A stretch of DNA of 64,000 bases from Candidatus Babelota bacterium. GTDB taxonomy: Bacteria; Babelota; Babeliae; Babelales; Vermiphilaceae. The DNA is taken from the NCBI GenBank assembly GCA_003963225.1, contig RXKB01000002.1:1-64000 (forward strand). Direction: 5' to 3'. Under the pieces are notes generated by a model. The model ran no database searches, was not told the DNA's origin, and was given only the letters and a program-made list of their open reading frames with translations. Positions 45,470-53,585 of the stretch are shown here, piece after piece (positions within the stretch are counted from its first letter, which is position 1; each line of letters starts with the position of its first letter). The position numbers and the translations under genes were made by a program.

Positions 45470-46692
45470 ATTCCTTCAGTTTTTAACACATCGGGTAAAG
45501 CAATAGAACCATCTTCTTGCTGATACACCTCCATTAAAGCAACTATTAATCGCGGCAAAGCAAGCGAGGAAGCATTTAACGTATGCACTAAACAATTCTT
45601 ACCATTTTTTTTATAGCGAATCAATCCTCTACGCGCTTGAAACTCTTGACAGTTGCTAGCAGACGAAACCTCATAATACTGATTTTGCCCAGGTAACCAT
45701 ACTTCAATGTCATACGTTTTTGCTGATTGAAAAGAACAATCTTGGGCTGCCAACAGACTTATGCGGTAATGCAACCCTAATGCTTGCAAAATATCTTCAG
45801 CACACGCAATCATGCGGTCAAGTTCTTTTTCTGAAAATTCAGGCTCACAGATTGTATATAATTCAACTTTTTCAAACTGATGAATACGAATCAAACCGCG
45901 CTCAGCAGAACCATAGGTACCAGCTTCACGTCTAAAACAACTCGTAAACGCGGTCATACGCAAAGGCAGTTGTTCAGCTTCAAAAATATGGTCTTTATAC
46001 ATATTTGCAATATTTACTTCAGAAGTCGGCGTTAGAAATAAGCTATCGGCAGTAACCGCGTACACTTGATCTTTAAATTTGGGAAAGTTACCAGAAACAG
46101 TCAATGATTGTTCATTAATCATATGAGGAGGTAAAACAGGCTCATAGCCATGCTTCATGTTATTTTTTAACATATACATACCCAAGGCATAAATTAATTT
46201 AACCGCATCTTTTTTGTAAAAAGCAAAATTAGCACCCGTCATTTTTGCGGCTTTTTTAAAGTCAAACCAATCTAACCGCTCCCCTAAAACAACATGATTA
46301 AGCGGTTCAAAGGCAAATTGCGCTTTTTGACCAAAAACTTTAACAATTTTGTTTGCCTCTTTGCCACCATCTGGAATATCATCAGACGGTATATTTGGAG
46401 CCGCAAGATATAATGCATTAAAATCATCTTCGCATTCTAATAAAGCATCTTCTTTTTGTTTAATTAACTGCCCCAAATCAATAGATTGCTGCCTAATTTC
46501 TTGTGTAATACCACTTTTTGCAAACGAAGCAAGCTCATTCCGCTTTTTACGCAGCTCATCAATTTCAATACGAAGCGCTCGCACTTGTTTTGAAAGCACA
46601 TAAAGCTTTTGCCCGTCAAATAAAGGCTCTTTTTTTTTAAGTTTTTTGATAACTTCATCAGGGGTTTCATGTAGCCTATTTAAATCTATCAT
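45463..46692 (-). CDS. serS: Seryl-tRNA synthetase
   Basis: Charges tRNA-Ser (and tRNA-Sec where used). N-terminal antiparallel coiled-coil arm (residues about 30-100) for tRNA binding, then a class II catalytic core. Motif 2 reads as MTAFTSCFRREAGTYG followed by GLIRIHQFEKVE, and the serine-specific TSEVNIANMY and EVSSASNCQEFQARR are present. 409 residues, normal length. It is the first gene of a compact operon that continues with DUF58, DUF4381-like, hemW and the flavin protein. Confidence 0.96.
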   Translation of the reverse strand: MIDLNRLHETPDEVIKKLKKKEPLFDGQKLYVLSKQVRALRIEIDELRKKRNELASFAKSGITQEIRQQSIDLGQLIKQKEDALLECEDDFNALYLAAPNIPSDDIPDGGKEANKIVKVFGQKAQFAFEPLNHVVLGERLDWFDFKKAAKMTGANFAFYKKDAVKLIYALGMYMLKNNMKHGYEPVLPPHMINEQSLTVSGNFPKFKDQVYAVTADSLFLTPTSEVNIANMYKDHIFEAEQLPLRMTAFTSCFRREAGTYGSAERGLIRIHQFEKVELYTICEPEFSEKELDRMIACAEDILQALGLHYRISLLAAQDCSFQSAKTYDIEVWLPGQNQYYEVSSASNCQEFQARRGLIRYKKNGKNCLVHTLNASSLALPRLIVALMEVYQQEDGSIALPDVLKTEGIW

Positions 46693-46862
46693 CGGAACAT
46701 CTCAGTATACTAACATTATTGTTAACATGAATTATCATCTAATGTCAGTATACCGCATTTTTTCAACATGAACAAAGCTTTATTTATCTAGTAAAATATC
46801 GCAAAAAATAAATTTATAATATGCATTGTAAAAAATTAAAAATAAATAAATAAAAAAATATT

Positions 46863-47999
46863 TTAGATTAATTTTAAAATATTTTTAAAATTAACAACCG
46901 CATTTTGATTCAATAAATCTTTTTTGATCCAATGAGGGCTTATAAAAACACCTGCTGGATAACAAGTATTTAAAGGGAAATAAATAATTTTGTCGTCATC
47001 AGCAGTGCCATCTGGATAATCACAAACAATAGGCTTATGAAAAAAGCCGCTAAGCTTGCTAGCATTTTCAACGGAAACAGTAACTGATATTTCATTGTTA
47101 TGTTGATATGCCTTTAATACTTTTTCTACCTCCGAAAGACGATCTTTTGTGGGTACATGATAATTAGGAAGATAATACTTATGACATATTTTGACAACAT
47201 TTATCAAAAAATTCGGATAGCTATATTGACAATCGAGAATGCGCTGTAAAAAAGAAGCATGTTTACCTTGGTCATAAACAATTTTTTCCTTCAAACCAAC
47301 ATGTACAATCATACTACTATTCTCATAAGTACAAACTCCTAGAAATTTTATTTTTGAATCAACATTATTATTATTAATTTTCACCGTCATTGACGGCAAA
47401 ATTCTTTGACAACCTCTTAATAAACCAGAATTATCCTTTTTCAGACGAGTATAGGAATCGAATTCTAATCCCCCACAAATCATCATATGAAGCAAAGATG
47501 GTGGCACAGCATGATACCCGTCATACACACATCCCCCTACATAAAGCCTTCTAAAGTATTTTGTTAGATAAACCAAATCATCATTATTTTTATTCTCTGT
47601 TTTTCTATAACTTAATTTATCCTCTTTTACGACTAATTTCTCAGTATGATCTTTTTCCTTAGAAACACGTATCAATCTTTCAGTGTCTTGATGATATTTC
47701 GGCCTCACTACAATTTGATTAATTAATTTATCTTCACCATCTTTAACAAGAGGATTGACCTCCAATCCAGCTAACCGATCAGGTAAAAGAACAATCGGCT
47801 CATTTTTTGGTAAATCATGTCCATTCACAACCTGAGGCAGCGCGTTCAAAAAATTCGATTTAGTGCATTTACTTAATGGGTCATCCCATGGATTAAGACC
47901 ATCTTCAAGATCTTCAAAAACCTCTTGTAGATCTCTTTTCATGCCATTGGTATTATTTAATATTAAAATACAAATAAGTAAATACGCATATTTTTTCAT
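46863..47999 (-). CDS. Secreted hypothetical protein (378 aa)
   Basis: A signal peptide (YAYLLICILILNNTNG) precedes a soluble protein with no recognised family. An early segment (RDLQEVFEDLEDGLNPWDDP) is acidic, while the middle (YVGGCVYDGYHAVPPSLLHMM) and the end (FPLNTCYPAGVFISPHWIKK) look globular and contain several cysteines. AAAGG lies upstream of ATG 47999. No close operon neighbours. Single-gene unit, function unknown. Confidence 0.75.
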   Translation of the reverse strand: MKKYAYLLICILILNNTNGMKRDLQEVFEDLEDGLNPWDDPLSKCTKSNFLNALPQVVNGHDLPKNEPIVLLPDRLAGLEVNPLVKDGEDKLINQIVVRPKYHQDTERLIRVSKEKDHTEKLVVKEDKLSYRKTENKNNDDLVYLTKYFRRLYVGGCVYDGYHAVPPSLLHMMICGGLEFDSYTRLKKDNSGLLRGCQRILPSMTVKINNNNVDSKIKFLGVCTYENSSMIVHVGLKEKIVYDQGKHASFLQRILDCQYSYPNFLINVVKICHKYYLPNYHVPTKDRLSEVEKVLKAYQHNNEISVTVSVENASKLSGFFHKPIVCDYPDGTADDDKIIYFPLNTCYPAGVFISPHWIKKDLLNQNAVVNFKNILKLI

Positions 48000-48140
48000 A
48001 ATTAAAAACCTTTATTTTTTTATAAAAACATTACAAATAATAATGCACGTTACTACAAAAAAATCAATCTTTTAGCAGGTAAAGTTTTTAAAAAATAAAA
48101 AAGTTTCTAAAAGTGATAATATTTTTAACAAAACAATTTA

Positions 48141-48228
48141 TAGCTTTATTCAGACTTGGTTGCCTCTATTTTTAAAGAAACACTTTGGATTCAATATATT
48201 TTTGAATCATTTGTGCTTAACGCCTGTA
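48141..48228. repeat. Dispersed intergenic repeat, copy B
   Basis: Partner of 18286-18377. It contains the perfect inverted repeat GATTCAA (7-base loop) TTGAATC. Like copy A it is 3' of a small minus-strand secreted-protein gene and in the same relative orientation. Confidence 0.5.
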
Positions 48229-48236
48229 TATTAGAG

Positions 48237-48279
48237 ATAAACGCACAAAATATGTTAAATAATTATTTTGTGCGTTTAT
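48237..48279 (-). terminator. Perfect 16-bp stem, probable terminator
   Basis: Arms ATAAACGCACAAAATA and its exact complement with an 11-base loop, about 20 bases after the stop of the minus-strand gene at 48301. The length and perfect match suggest termination or a structured RNA end; the T tract after it is short on the minus strand. Confidence 0.6.
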
Positions 48280-48300
48280 ATTTTAAATTTATTTGTAAAA

Positions 48301-48663
48301 TTATTTGTTATTCCCAGTCAACCAATTATAATAAGCGCTCGCGTTGAACAATCCACTATATATTATACTCTTTCGTTTATTTTCGGGAAAATATTCTAAA
48401 GGTAATTCTTTATCTTCAACATGGACAAATTGTTTTTCTACGTCTGGCAAGTTAGCTGCTAGATTAAGATCATGAAAATCATTTACTAATTGGTCAGAAG
48501 TTTTACCTCGCTCGAAAATCGCAAGAGTGTCGTTTATATATTTTTCATCTGCACCCAATTTTCTTAAAATTGCTGCCATATTTGTATTTTCTTCCATTGC
48601 AACACTCATCATGCCATACCCTAAAAATAGTACTGCTAAATTTTTGTTGTTGTATAACGCCAT
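48301..48663 (-). CDS. Small secreted hypothetical protein (120 aa)
   Basis: A signal peptide (KNLAVLFLGYGMMSVA) is followed by a short helical, charged protein (MAAILRKLGADEKYINDTL). AAAGG stands before ATG 48663. No known family. The 3' region carries repeat copy B and a perfect palindrome. Confidence 0.65.
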   Translation of the reverse strand: MALYNNKNLAVLFLGYGMMSVAMEENTNMAAILRKLGADEKYINDTLAIFERGKTSDQLVNDFHDLNLAANLPDVEKQFVHVEDKELPLEYFPENKRKSIIYSGLFNASAYYNWLTGNNK

Positions 48664-49027
48664 CTTGATGCCTTTATATTTGTAAAAATGATAAAAATAA
48701 AAATAGTAAGTTAATAAAATAAAAAATCAACAAAAAATACAATATGGCGTAAAGTTAACCGGTTTTATTTTGCTGGGTTTGTTATATTAATCTCTATAAT
48801 CATTAAACAACACCGCATTTGCATGAAAAAGAGATACAATAATTCAAATTGCAGACAGACCTGGGGATGATTAGAATAATGTTAAACGCTGATGGATGGT
48901 AACAGCGTATTTTTTTAATTCAACGTTAAAAAGTACTTGCAAGTTACTGCATGAATAGACCGTTTGGATGAATTTTTTATCAAAACAAAAACGCTTTATC
49001 AAGCACATATAATATTTTTTTGTATTT
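48664..49027. other. Intergenic region with orphan plus-strand terminator
   Basis: About 360 bases between two minus-strand genes. TATAAT at 48794-48799 (with a weak TTGCTG 19 bases upstream) and a terminator-like hairpin at 48885-48915 face the plus strand, although no plus-strand gene is present. A small RNA of about 110 bases would fit. See the separate entry. Confidence 0.45.
48805..48915 (+). ncRNA. Candidate small RNA
   Basis: Bounded by TATAAT (48794-48799) and a hairpin with arms ACGCTG (48885-48890) and CAGCGT (48902-48907) followed by seven T. No open reading frame of useful length lies inside. It does not match any RNA family I know (SRP, 6S, tmRNA or RNase P signatures are absent). 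The evidence is only the promoter and terminator pair. Confidence 0.3.
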
Positions 49028-49858
49028 TTACCACTCTTTTGTTTCTTGTAGCAACTTCTGCATCATATCAAATGATAGTTCGGGTGATTCAATAAGCAAA
49101 GGAACGTTACTAATAAATTCATTCGTTGCAAAATTATGTAATACATTCCTGCCTAAGACTCCTTTGCCAAGTTCTGCATGACGATCAATAAAAGAGCCGC
49201 ACTGCACTGTTGTATCATTTAAATGCACAAGTAAAACAGAAAGTGCAGACTTTTTAAGCTTTTCAAAAAATGCAAGTCTTTGTTCAACTGTATGCAAAGC
49301 ATACCCTGCTGCATGCAAATGAGCAGTATCAATACAAAAACCAAATCGTTCCGGAGTAGCAATCCGCTCATTTATGTAAAACAAATCTTCTAACATTGCA
49401 CCAAGCAAGCGCTTTGGATTTGCAGTATTTTCGACACAAAAAATAATTTCTGGATATGTTTTTAGCATATGATTAAGCCTTTGAGAAACACTAGCAAGCA
49501 TATCTTGTTTTTCCTTACCAACTTGAATAGTACCTGGATGCAAAACATAATGTGTCGCCTGCAAGCGTATTGCCAAACGAATTTCTTGCGCTAACATATT
49601 ATATAGATGTTCGTGACGTTGGGATTGAGTTATTGCTATATCAAAACGGTATGAAGAATGCACATATAAAGAAGAAAATGATGAACGCATGCTTAAAAAT
49701 GTTTTTTCATCTTCTGCTGATAAAAAAAAAAGACGTGAATCTTTCTCAGCCTGCAAAAAAAACTGAAAAAAAGGTAGTTTTAAGGCTTTTGCTGTTCTTG
49801 CAACAGCACTTGCAGAAGTATGCAAACGTAAGTGAAAACCCACGCGACTATTGATCAT
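49028..49858 (-). CDS. nfo: Endonuclease IV (AP endonuclease)
   Basis: Cuts DNA 5' to abasic sites in base-excision repair, using a three-zinc TIM barrel. Metal-ligand blocks appear in order: YVHSSYRFDI, HPGT, CVENTA, GFCIDTAHLHAAGY, HLNDT, FIDRHAELGKG and the final ESPE. Length 276 aa is normal. ATG 49858 is chosen over 49897 because AAGGA lies 8-9 bases before it; it then overlaps the end of the upstream mutase gene by 11 bases. Some substitutions (HLHAAG for the usual CHAFAAG) are within family variation. Confidence 0.93.
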   Translation of the reverse strand: MINSRVGFHLRLHTSASAVARTAKALKLPFFQFFLQAEKDSRLFFLSAEDEKTFLSMRSSFSSLYVHSSYRFDIAITQSQRHEHLYNMLAQEIRLAIRLQATHYVLHPGTIQVGKEKQDMLASVSQRLNHMLKTYPEIIFCVENTANPKRLLGAMLEDLFYINERIATPERFGFCIDTAHLHAAGYALHTVEQRLAFFEKLKKSALSVLLVHLNDTTVQCGSFIDRHAELGKGVLGRNVLHNFATNEFISNVPLLIESPELSFDMMQKLLQETKEW

Positions 49859-51263
49859 GTGTGCTATCCTTGAATATAATATCCAAAGGCGGGCCAAGAT
49901 AAGGTTTCAAAATAGCGTAAAACAGGTTTTTTATCTCTAACAAACCTTCTTTGGTGGTAGATTCAAATCGCATAGAAACAGCCGGTTGTGTATTTGCAGC
50001 TCTGACAATACCCCAACCAATAGCAAACTCAGCACGCACACCATCTATGGTTAAAAGACGGGCATTATTGTTCAACATAAAAGCATCTTTAACCTGTGCA
50101 ACAACAAATTTTTTGTATTGGTCAGCACAAGCAATACGATACTCACAAGAACTGTAACGCTTTGGTAAAACTGCTGCAAGCTCTGATACTTTTTTGCCAG
50201 TCAAACTTATAATTTCAAGCAAACGTAAAGCGGCGTATATACCATCATCATATCCAAAATAGCGGTCTGCAAAAAAGAAATGGCAGCTACCCTCACCACC
50301 CAACACTGCTTTATTTTTTTTCATAGACTCTTTAATAATGGCATGTCCAGTTGGCGCCATAAACACAGGCATATTATGTTGCGCACATAATTCTTGCAAA
50401 GCAGACGACATAGTAACATTAAACACAATACCTAGATGGCAAAAAGACTTTGGCAATGCAGTAGCAAAAATAGCAAGCAGCACATCACCCAAAAATAATG
50501 CCCCTGTTTCACTTACTGCAGCCATACGGTCAGCATCACCATCAAAACCAATACCAACACAAGCTGCATTATGAATTACAGCATCTTTTAAATGCTGCAT
50601 ATTTTTTTCAACTGTTGGATCTGCTTCATGTACAGGAAAACTGCCATCAATTGTTTCATACAATAATGTTGCTTGAGCCCAATTAAATTTTTGTATTAAT
50701 AAAGGCATCACCACACCCGCAACCGCATTACCGCAATCAAATATCACTGGCAATGGACTGTTATGCAATATAGGAAAATGTTTTACTAAATAATCTATAT
50801 ATAGATTTAAAAAATCTTTATCTTGATACAAAACCCCAATCTTGCCTATATTTGCTTTTTTAGATTCAGTAAAATACTGTTTAATAAGTTGAATTTCTTT
50901 ACCCCAAACACATCTTTCACCAAGCATAATTTTTATGCCATTATAATGACCAGGATTATGAGAAGCGGTAATCATAATACCAATATCACCTTTTTGTTCA
51001 TGCATACCAAAATATACAACTGGGGAAGGAACAATCCCAACATGCACAACATCTAATCCGCTATCCAGTGCAGCATTAATAATATGTTGCGCAATTATTG
51101 GTGAAGAAACACGCCCATCTTGCCCAAGTAGAACTGTTTTGATTTTTTTTTGATCTAAGCAATATGCAAAAATAGCACGACCCAACTGATATATATCAGA
51201 AAAAGAAAACTCAGAATCTACTATTCCGCGTATATCGTATTCTCTAAAAACAGTATCTTGCAT
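49848..51263 (-). CDS. Phosphomannomutase/phosphoglucomutase
   Basis: Moves phosphate between C1 and C6 of mannose or glucose, feeding nucleotide-sugar and envelope glycan synthesis. The N-terminal FREYDIRGIV, the phosphoserine loop TASHNPGHYNGIK, metal loop GFDGDADRMAAV, sugar-specificity loop GGEGSCHFF (usual GGExSGH) and the phosphate-binding RFESTTKEG are all present. 471 residues match the ManB/AlgC type. ATG 51263 has AAGGAA 5 bases upstream, so it is preferred to 51281. It could supply glucose 1-phosphate for the UDP-glucose used by the dehydrogenase at 9052-10500. Confidence 0.92.
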   Translation of the reverse strand: MQDTVFREYDIRGIVDSEFSFSDIYQLGRAIFAYCLDQKKIKTVLLGQDGRVSSPIIAQHIINAALDSGLDVVHVGIVPSPVVYFGMHEQKGDIGIMITASHNPGHYNGIKIMLGERCVWGKEIQLIKQYFTESKKANIGKIGVLYQDKDFLNLYIDYLVKHFPILHNSPLPVIFDCGNAVAGVVMPLLIQKFNWAQATLLYETIDGSFPVHEADPTVEKNMQHLKDAVIHNAACVGIGFDGDADRMAAVSETGALFLGDVLLAIFATALPKSFCHLGIVFNVTMSSALQELCAQHNMPVFMAPTGHAIIKESMKKNKAVLGGEGSCHFFFADRYFGYDDGIYAALRLLEIISLTGKKVSELAAVLPKRYSSCEYRIACADQYKKFVVAQVKDAFMLNNNARLLTIDGVRAEFAIGWGIVRAANTQPAVSMRFESTTKEGLLEIKNLFYAILKPYLGPPLDIIFKDSTHDQ

Positions 51264-51364
51264 ACGCTTCCTTATAAACAAAGTTCAAAAAAAATCAAAC
51301 TGTAATACTATTATTGTGTACAGTTTTTACATGAGTTGCAATATAAAGATTGATAAAGGCATGT

Positions 51365-51751
51365 TTAAGGCGAGCAAGCAACTGTAATGTGCGCAGATAT
51401 AAAATCATCACAATAGGTTGTTTTTTCACCAGTTAAAGGAATGTCTATTGCTAATTTATTAACATCGCCCAGCAAATGCTTAGTATTATCGTGAGGAACA
51501 AAAGAAATATTTAAAAATCCGCTCATACTATCATTCTGTTTATTTTTTGTATAAAGTAAAAAAATTGTACAGCCTTCCTCTTCAACAGATAGCAGAGTCT
51601 CAGGATCAATATTTGTAAATGTGCACGCCCATTTACAAAGCGGAATCCACCAAGCAAAATAAGTAAAATGTGTATCGATTATTAAATCCAATCCACCATA
51701 CATCCCATTAACCACACAAAAAAAATACATTGCTAGAAACAACTTCTTCAT
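51365..51751 (-). CDS. Small secreted cysteine-containing hypothetical protein
   Basis: 128 residues: a signal peptide (LFLAMYFFCVVNGMYG) followed by a beta-patterned domain with five cysteines in the mature part, likely disulfide-bonded outside the cytoplasm. AAAGG precedes ATG 51751. It lies 58 bases after a similar-sized secreted gene on the same strand. No family recognised. Confidence 0.7.
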   Translation of the reverse strand: MKKLFLAMYFFCVVNGMYGGLDLIIDTHFTYFAWWIPLCKWACTFTNIDPETLLSVEEEGCTIFLLYTKNKQNDSMSGFLNISFVPHDNTKHLLGDVNKLAIDIPLTGEKTTYCDDFISAHITVACSP

Positions 51752-51809
51752 TTTAACCTTTTTTAACTTTTAATGATGAGTAAAACTTCTGGGGCACATT
51801 AGTAGTTAA

Positions 51810-52190
51810 TTAGTTTGCAGTCTGTACTTGAGTTGCAGTTACTTCCACAATCAATGTGTCATTTTCATGAGCCACAGTTAACCGGTCTTTTTTATCCCAT
51901 TCTAATGCAATTGTAGGATTAGAAATGGTTGTGCAAACTTCACCAGCACATGCATTAACTTGCAAATGCAAAGTCGCGCCATTTTCACTCACATTATCAA
52001 CACAACCAATTAATTGACCGCCTTCACAGCGATATAATTCTACAGAGCTATTTTCTGCAACAATAATTTGCTTATTTATTTTTCTAACTGATTCACCTTG
52101 GGTTAATACTACATGTAAATCAAGAGCAATATCAGCATACGCTGCGGTAACAAACGCTGCTACTGTTAATAAACTTATTTTTTTAAACAT
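51810..52190 (-). CDS. Small secreted beta-rich hypothetical protein
   Basis: 126 residues: a textbook signal peptide ending AYA (residues 1-19, ISLLTVAAFVTAAYA), then alternating beta strands (IALDLHVVLTQG, LIVEVTATQV) with two cysteine pairs (CEGGQLIGC and CAGEVC). Probably a disulfide-stabilised beta-sandwich. AAAGGA precedes ATG 52190. Family unknown. Confidence 0.75.
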   Translation of the reverse strand: MFKKISLLTVAAFVTAAYADIALDLHVVLTQGESVRKINKQIIVAENSSVELYRCEGGQLIGCVDNVSENGATLHLQVNACAGEVCTTISNPTIALEWDKKDRLTVAHENDTLIVEVTATQVQTAN

Positions 52191-52453
52191 TAATATATCC
52201 TTTATTTAAAATTTATTTGTACATCCCAGAAGCTTACTAACACTACATAATAACAAAAAAATAATAGTTGCCTAGTTTTTATTTGAGATTGCCAAAAACA
52301 ATAGATTGCCCACTAGTAAAGCTATTGCTGATATTTTTAAACTTTGCATACAAACATTTTTCAGCTTTCTATTGTTTAATAAAACACTGTACTTCAGTTG
52401 AAAATACCGTATCCTAGTACCCATCATTTACAATCATTTAAAAGGAGAATAAC

Positions 52454-53440
52454 GTGATTGCAATACTATGTTTATTTTTGTTAGCACCATTTTTAAGTAA
52501 CAGCATGGAGACCGTTTTTAATCCAACAAAAGAAAACTTACCCTTTTACCTAAAACTCGAACAACAAGTAAAAGAAAAAAATAGCATCTTATGCGTTGGC
52601 CTTGATCCTGACTGGGAAAAAATACCAAACGACATAAAAAATCTTATAACAATGAACCAAAATACATTGAATTTTACCACACAAAAAACAAACATTATAA
52701 AAAGTTTTTTAATTACGGTTATTGATCGGACAGCTAAGCAGACATGTGCATTCAAAATACAATATGCATGCTTTTTATCTTATCCAGGTCTTTTAGAAAA
52801 AATAGTCAATTACATTAAAAAAGATCATAAAGATATTCCCGTTATTCTTGATTGCAAGATTGGGGATATTGAAAACACCATGCAATTTTATGTAGACTAC
52901 TTTTTTAATACCATCAAAGCTGATGCTGTCACTGTTAACCCATACATGGGGCAAGATGTAGCAAAAGCTTTCATGGATGATCCACAAAAAGGTTGCATCG
53001 GACTAATACAATCAAGTAACCCATCAGGAGCAGAAGTACAAAACAGTATCGTTTCTTATACAAATCCTATAACAAATCAAACCTCGAACATCACATTATG
53101 GCAAAAAATGTTACTCTTGCTAACTCATTGGAATCAAAAAAATAATATAGGAGCTGTTATTTCAGGCAACTTATCTCCAGATTATTATAAATGGATACGC
53201 AATACAGTTGGACAAGATTTTTTTGTTTTAGTGCCAGGAGTAGGTGCTCAAGGAGCTGATCCTGAAAAGTTTTTAACTTATTTGATTAATGAAAAAAGAA
53301 GCGGCGTAATTGTTAATGTATCACGTGGAATATTATATAACTATGATATTAATGATCCTGCATGGTACCTAAAAATTGAAGCTGCAGCTTTACAATACAA
53401 AGAAGCTTTTAATAACGCACGCTTTAACGAAAATTTTTAA
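52454..53440 (+). CDS. pyrF: Orotidine 5'-phosphate decarboxylase (type 2) with signal peptide
   Basis: OMP decarboxylase makes UMP from OMP, the last step of pyrimidine synthesis and normally cytosolic. The catalytic D-x-K-x-x-D motif reads DCKIGD (Asp133, Lys135, Asp138), the substrate loop CVGLDPD is at residues 47-53, and the VNPYMGQD and LVPGVGAQG blocks of the type 2 (PyrF) group follow. A hydrophobic leader (residues 1-17, MIAILCLFLLAPFLSNS) precedes the domain. GTG 52454 has a strong AAAAGGAG 7 bases upstream, while the only later in-frame ATG (52505) has none. No other pyrimidine gene is visible. Export would be unexpected. Confidence 0.9.
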   Translation: MIAILCLFLLAPFLSNSMETVFNPTKENLPFYLKLEQQVKEKNSILCVGLDPDWEKIPNDIKNLITMNQNTLNFTTQKTNIIKSFLITVIDRTAKQTCAFKIQYACFLSYPGLLEKIVNYIKKDHKDIPVILDCKIGDIENTMQFYVDYFFNTIKADAVTVNPYMGQDVAKAFMDDPQKGCIGLIQSSNPSGAEVQNSIVSYTNPITNQTSNITLWQKMLLLLTHWNQKNNIGAVISGNLSPDYYKWIRNTVGQDFFVLVPGVGAQGADPEKFLTYLINEKRSGVIVNVSRGILYNYDINDPAWYLKIEAAALQYKEAFNNARFNENF

Positions 53441-53509
53441 TCGCTAAAAAAAATAAAGCTTAATAAATAAAAATTAAATTAATAAAATAGCAATTTAATT
53501 TTATTCGTA

Positions 53510-53538
53510 TTTACAAAAACACATTTAAAAGGTATAAT
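53510..53538 (+). promoter_or_regulatory. Strong promoter of hppA overlapped by an inverted repeat
   Basis: TTTACA (53510-53515), exactly 17 bases, then TATAAT (53533-53538). A perfect 15-bp inverted repeat (AAAAACACATTTAAA at 53515-53529 and its complement at 53548-53562) brackets the -10 element. It may be an operator, or a terminator for pyrF that shares the sequence. Confidence 0.7.
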
Positions 53539-53563
53539 CACATATTATTTAAATGTGTTTTTT
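53515..53563 (+). terminator. Inverted repeat between pyrF and hppA, possible terminator
   Basis: 15-bp perfect stem with an 18-base loop and a T-rich right end, 75 bases after the pyrF stop. The long loop weakens it as a terminator and its place around the hppA promoter suggests a regulatory role instead. Confidence 0.4.
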
Positions 53564-53585
53564 ACTTAATCGTAAGGAAGGTTGT

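Larger units (their letters stand above)
48000..48300. other. Intergenic region with repeat copy B and a palindrome
   Basis: Contains the dispersed repeat (48141-48228) and a perfect palindrome (48237-48279), which are listed separately. The 48000-48140 part is AT-rich with nothing recognised beyond the upstream region of the 47999 gene. Confidence 0.5.
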
